Positions 62,466 to 64,000 of a DNA stretch of 64,000 bases are shown piece by piece. The stretch is from NCBI GenBank assembly GCA_964020155.1, contig OZ026561.1, positions 835,001 to 899,000 on the forward strand, given 5' to 3'. This DNA comes from Chondrilla cf. caribensis. Taxonomy: Eukaryota; Porifera; Demospongiae; Chondrillida; Chondrillidae. The position numbers and the translations under genes are program-made. Within the stretch, counting starts at the first letter, position 1, and every line of letters starts with the position of its first letter. Under the pieces are notes generated by a model, which was not told the origin of the DNA, did not search any database, and worked only from the letters and a program-made list of their open reading frames with translations.

Positions 62466-64000
62466 CAACCTCAAGTCCCACAAAAGTAGCATAAGCAGCG
62501 ACATCAAGTCTCCTGCACTGTTGTAGTAGTAATAGGTTCATAGTACTAACTGATAAAAACCATTATTAGTGTTTAGCTGATTAGAAACATAATAAATCTG
62601 TATTAAATGTTGGAATTAAATCATAAAATTAATTATGCTGAATTAATTTGGCTCATTATGACCTGCATGATTGCGCAACGGCTAATGTGTCAAATCAACC
62701 CTTAGATAATTGATTAGAACACTTGCAAACACAAAGTATTAAACAAACAAGATAAACAAAATTATAAATTCAAGAACGGAGAAATAGACAAGAAATTAAA
62801 TACTGCAGTCCATTGAAAGGAACCACTTGCGTTATGCGTTGGAGACCACACATCTTAGGATCTCGGTTGTAACAAACATGATTCATCACTGTAGAACTTG
62901 AACTACTAGCATTGGTTCACCCATCACTTAACTATGTACATGTTATTCATTCCCATAGGCTACATGCCTAATACATGAACTTATAAATAATTGTGTATAA
63001 TGCTTGATATAGTGTTACCTACAAGCATTGTGTTGTGGTTTGAAGGTGTACATCTTGCATTGCGTAATCATTGCATTTAATTGTGCAATTGGGACAAAAT
63101 GGCACATTGACAGTAATTACATGTACCACATGTGTCCACATGTATACTACACAATTTCCTCACATTTTGTATCATGTTATCCTCAATATGTATATAGAAT
63201 ATTATGGTTATTATGCTGATTGGTATTAGTGAGTCATTTTCAGCATGGTGTCTGACTTTCATTTACTAACACGGGGTACTATAATGAATTCCAAGTACTG
63301 CCCTACACCTACACTGTTTTTTAATGGTTTCAAAGAACACTTCACAGAACAGAGTCCACAGCTGCTAATAGGAAGCCTTACAAAGAGTATCAACCTTACA
63401 ATGCATGTGTACACCATGATGAGATATAAAACGGTGTTGGAACATGGGTGAGATCACAAACCATCAGGTATAACAAGGCCATAGGAAGTGGTGCAGCTCG
63501 TATGGCTTCTCAGTGGAACTTTGATACAGTGGTTACATCTTTTGATTACATCATAATTCATATCTCATAATGATGTAATCAACCCTGTCCTCACTGTAAT
63601 TATGTCATAGAATTCCTCGATAAGCATGGCTCTGTCGAAGCCTAAACGTGACAAATTACGGATGCCCTCCACTGGTGGGAAACTTCATCAGCCTCTCTCT
63701 TTTCAATCCCCCCCCTCCCCCCAGCATGTGTTTGGTAAGAAGAATGTCGTTAGTCGATCGTTATACGTACAGTACATAAAACAGTGTCCAGACTAGTATG
63801 TTTATGTGAGTTATTGCTAGCGAAGCAAGCAGAAAATTTTATACATCCTTACCACTTTTCAAATGCTCCCTATAACCTTGTATAATCAGAGCTAGACACC
63901 AGTACTGGTCTATTAATTATAATATGTTTTGTTCTTGCTTTTATGTTAATTTTTTGCTGGGCACCTAGCATAGTAACCCTCTGACCTAAAGGCTCACCCA
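62466..64000. other. Spacer downstream of gene C
   Basis: Another copy of the common spacer, without the 330-base insertion, holding a cassette at 63295-63447 and the GATTACATCAT inverted pair near 63545-63580. It runs off the window, so the array probably continues to the right. Confidence 0.75.
62591..62596 (+). terminator. Poly(A) signal of gene C
   Basis: AATAAA 126 bases after the stop codon in the conserved block. Confidence 0.75.

Overview
The window looks like animal nuclear DNA. Genes are broken into short exons with GT-AG introns, mostly in phase 1. The encoded domains are extracellular metazoan modules (Ig-like, Calx-beta, HRM, thrombospondin type 3, GAIN/GPS, 7TM, SRCR, EGF). Introns and spacers carry long CA/GT and CT microsatellites and several transposon classes. 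The mix of domains and the compact introns suggest a sponge, probably a demosponge. That assignment is from pattern only and was not searched.

Layout. (1) 729-19667, + strand: a very large adhesion G-protein-coupled receptor. Three Ig-like exons (729-2263) are followed by two Calx-beta domains (3808-5918), then a threefold set of HRM and thrombospondin-3 modules, a GAIN domain with a GPS cleavage motif, seven membrane segments and a Ser/Thr/Pro-rich tail (7087-19667). The frame stays open through all splice junctions from 729 to the stop. The first exon is not visible, and an assembly gap (9347-9546) lies inside a duplicated exon pair. (2) 23787-26923, 34289-39551 and 58936-62465: three paralogous secreted proteins with a signal peptide, the same Ig triplet, one to six EGF modules and a shared two-exon C-terminal module. 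A broken relative lies at 28372-28995. (3) 41422-55394: a six-SRCR secreted protein whose 3' part (EGF modules and the same C-terminal module) appears to have been captured from the Ig-EGF family by segmental duplication. One of its introns carries a full-length R2-type retrotransposon on the minus strand.

The spacers (19668-23680, 26924-34180, 39552-41280, 55395-58860, 62466-64000) are copies of one another. They carry at least 17 copies of an exon-like cassette of about 150 bp, conserved palindromes, and the TATA promoters of the family.

Together this is a fast-evolving cluster of cell-surface and secreted recognition-type proteins built by phase-1 exon shuffling. The same Ig triplet heads both a GPCR and several small soluble proteins. 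The same EGF plus C-terminal tail is attached to both Ig and SRCR ectodomains. A role in self/non-self or microbial recognition is a hypothesis; the sequence shows only the architecture.
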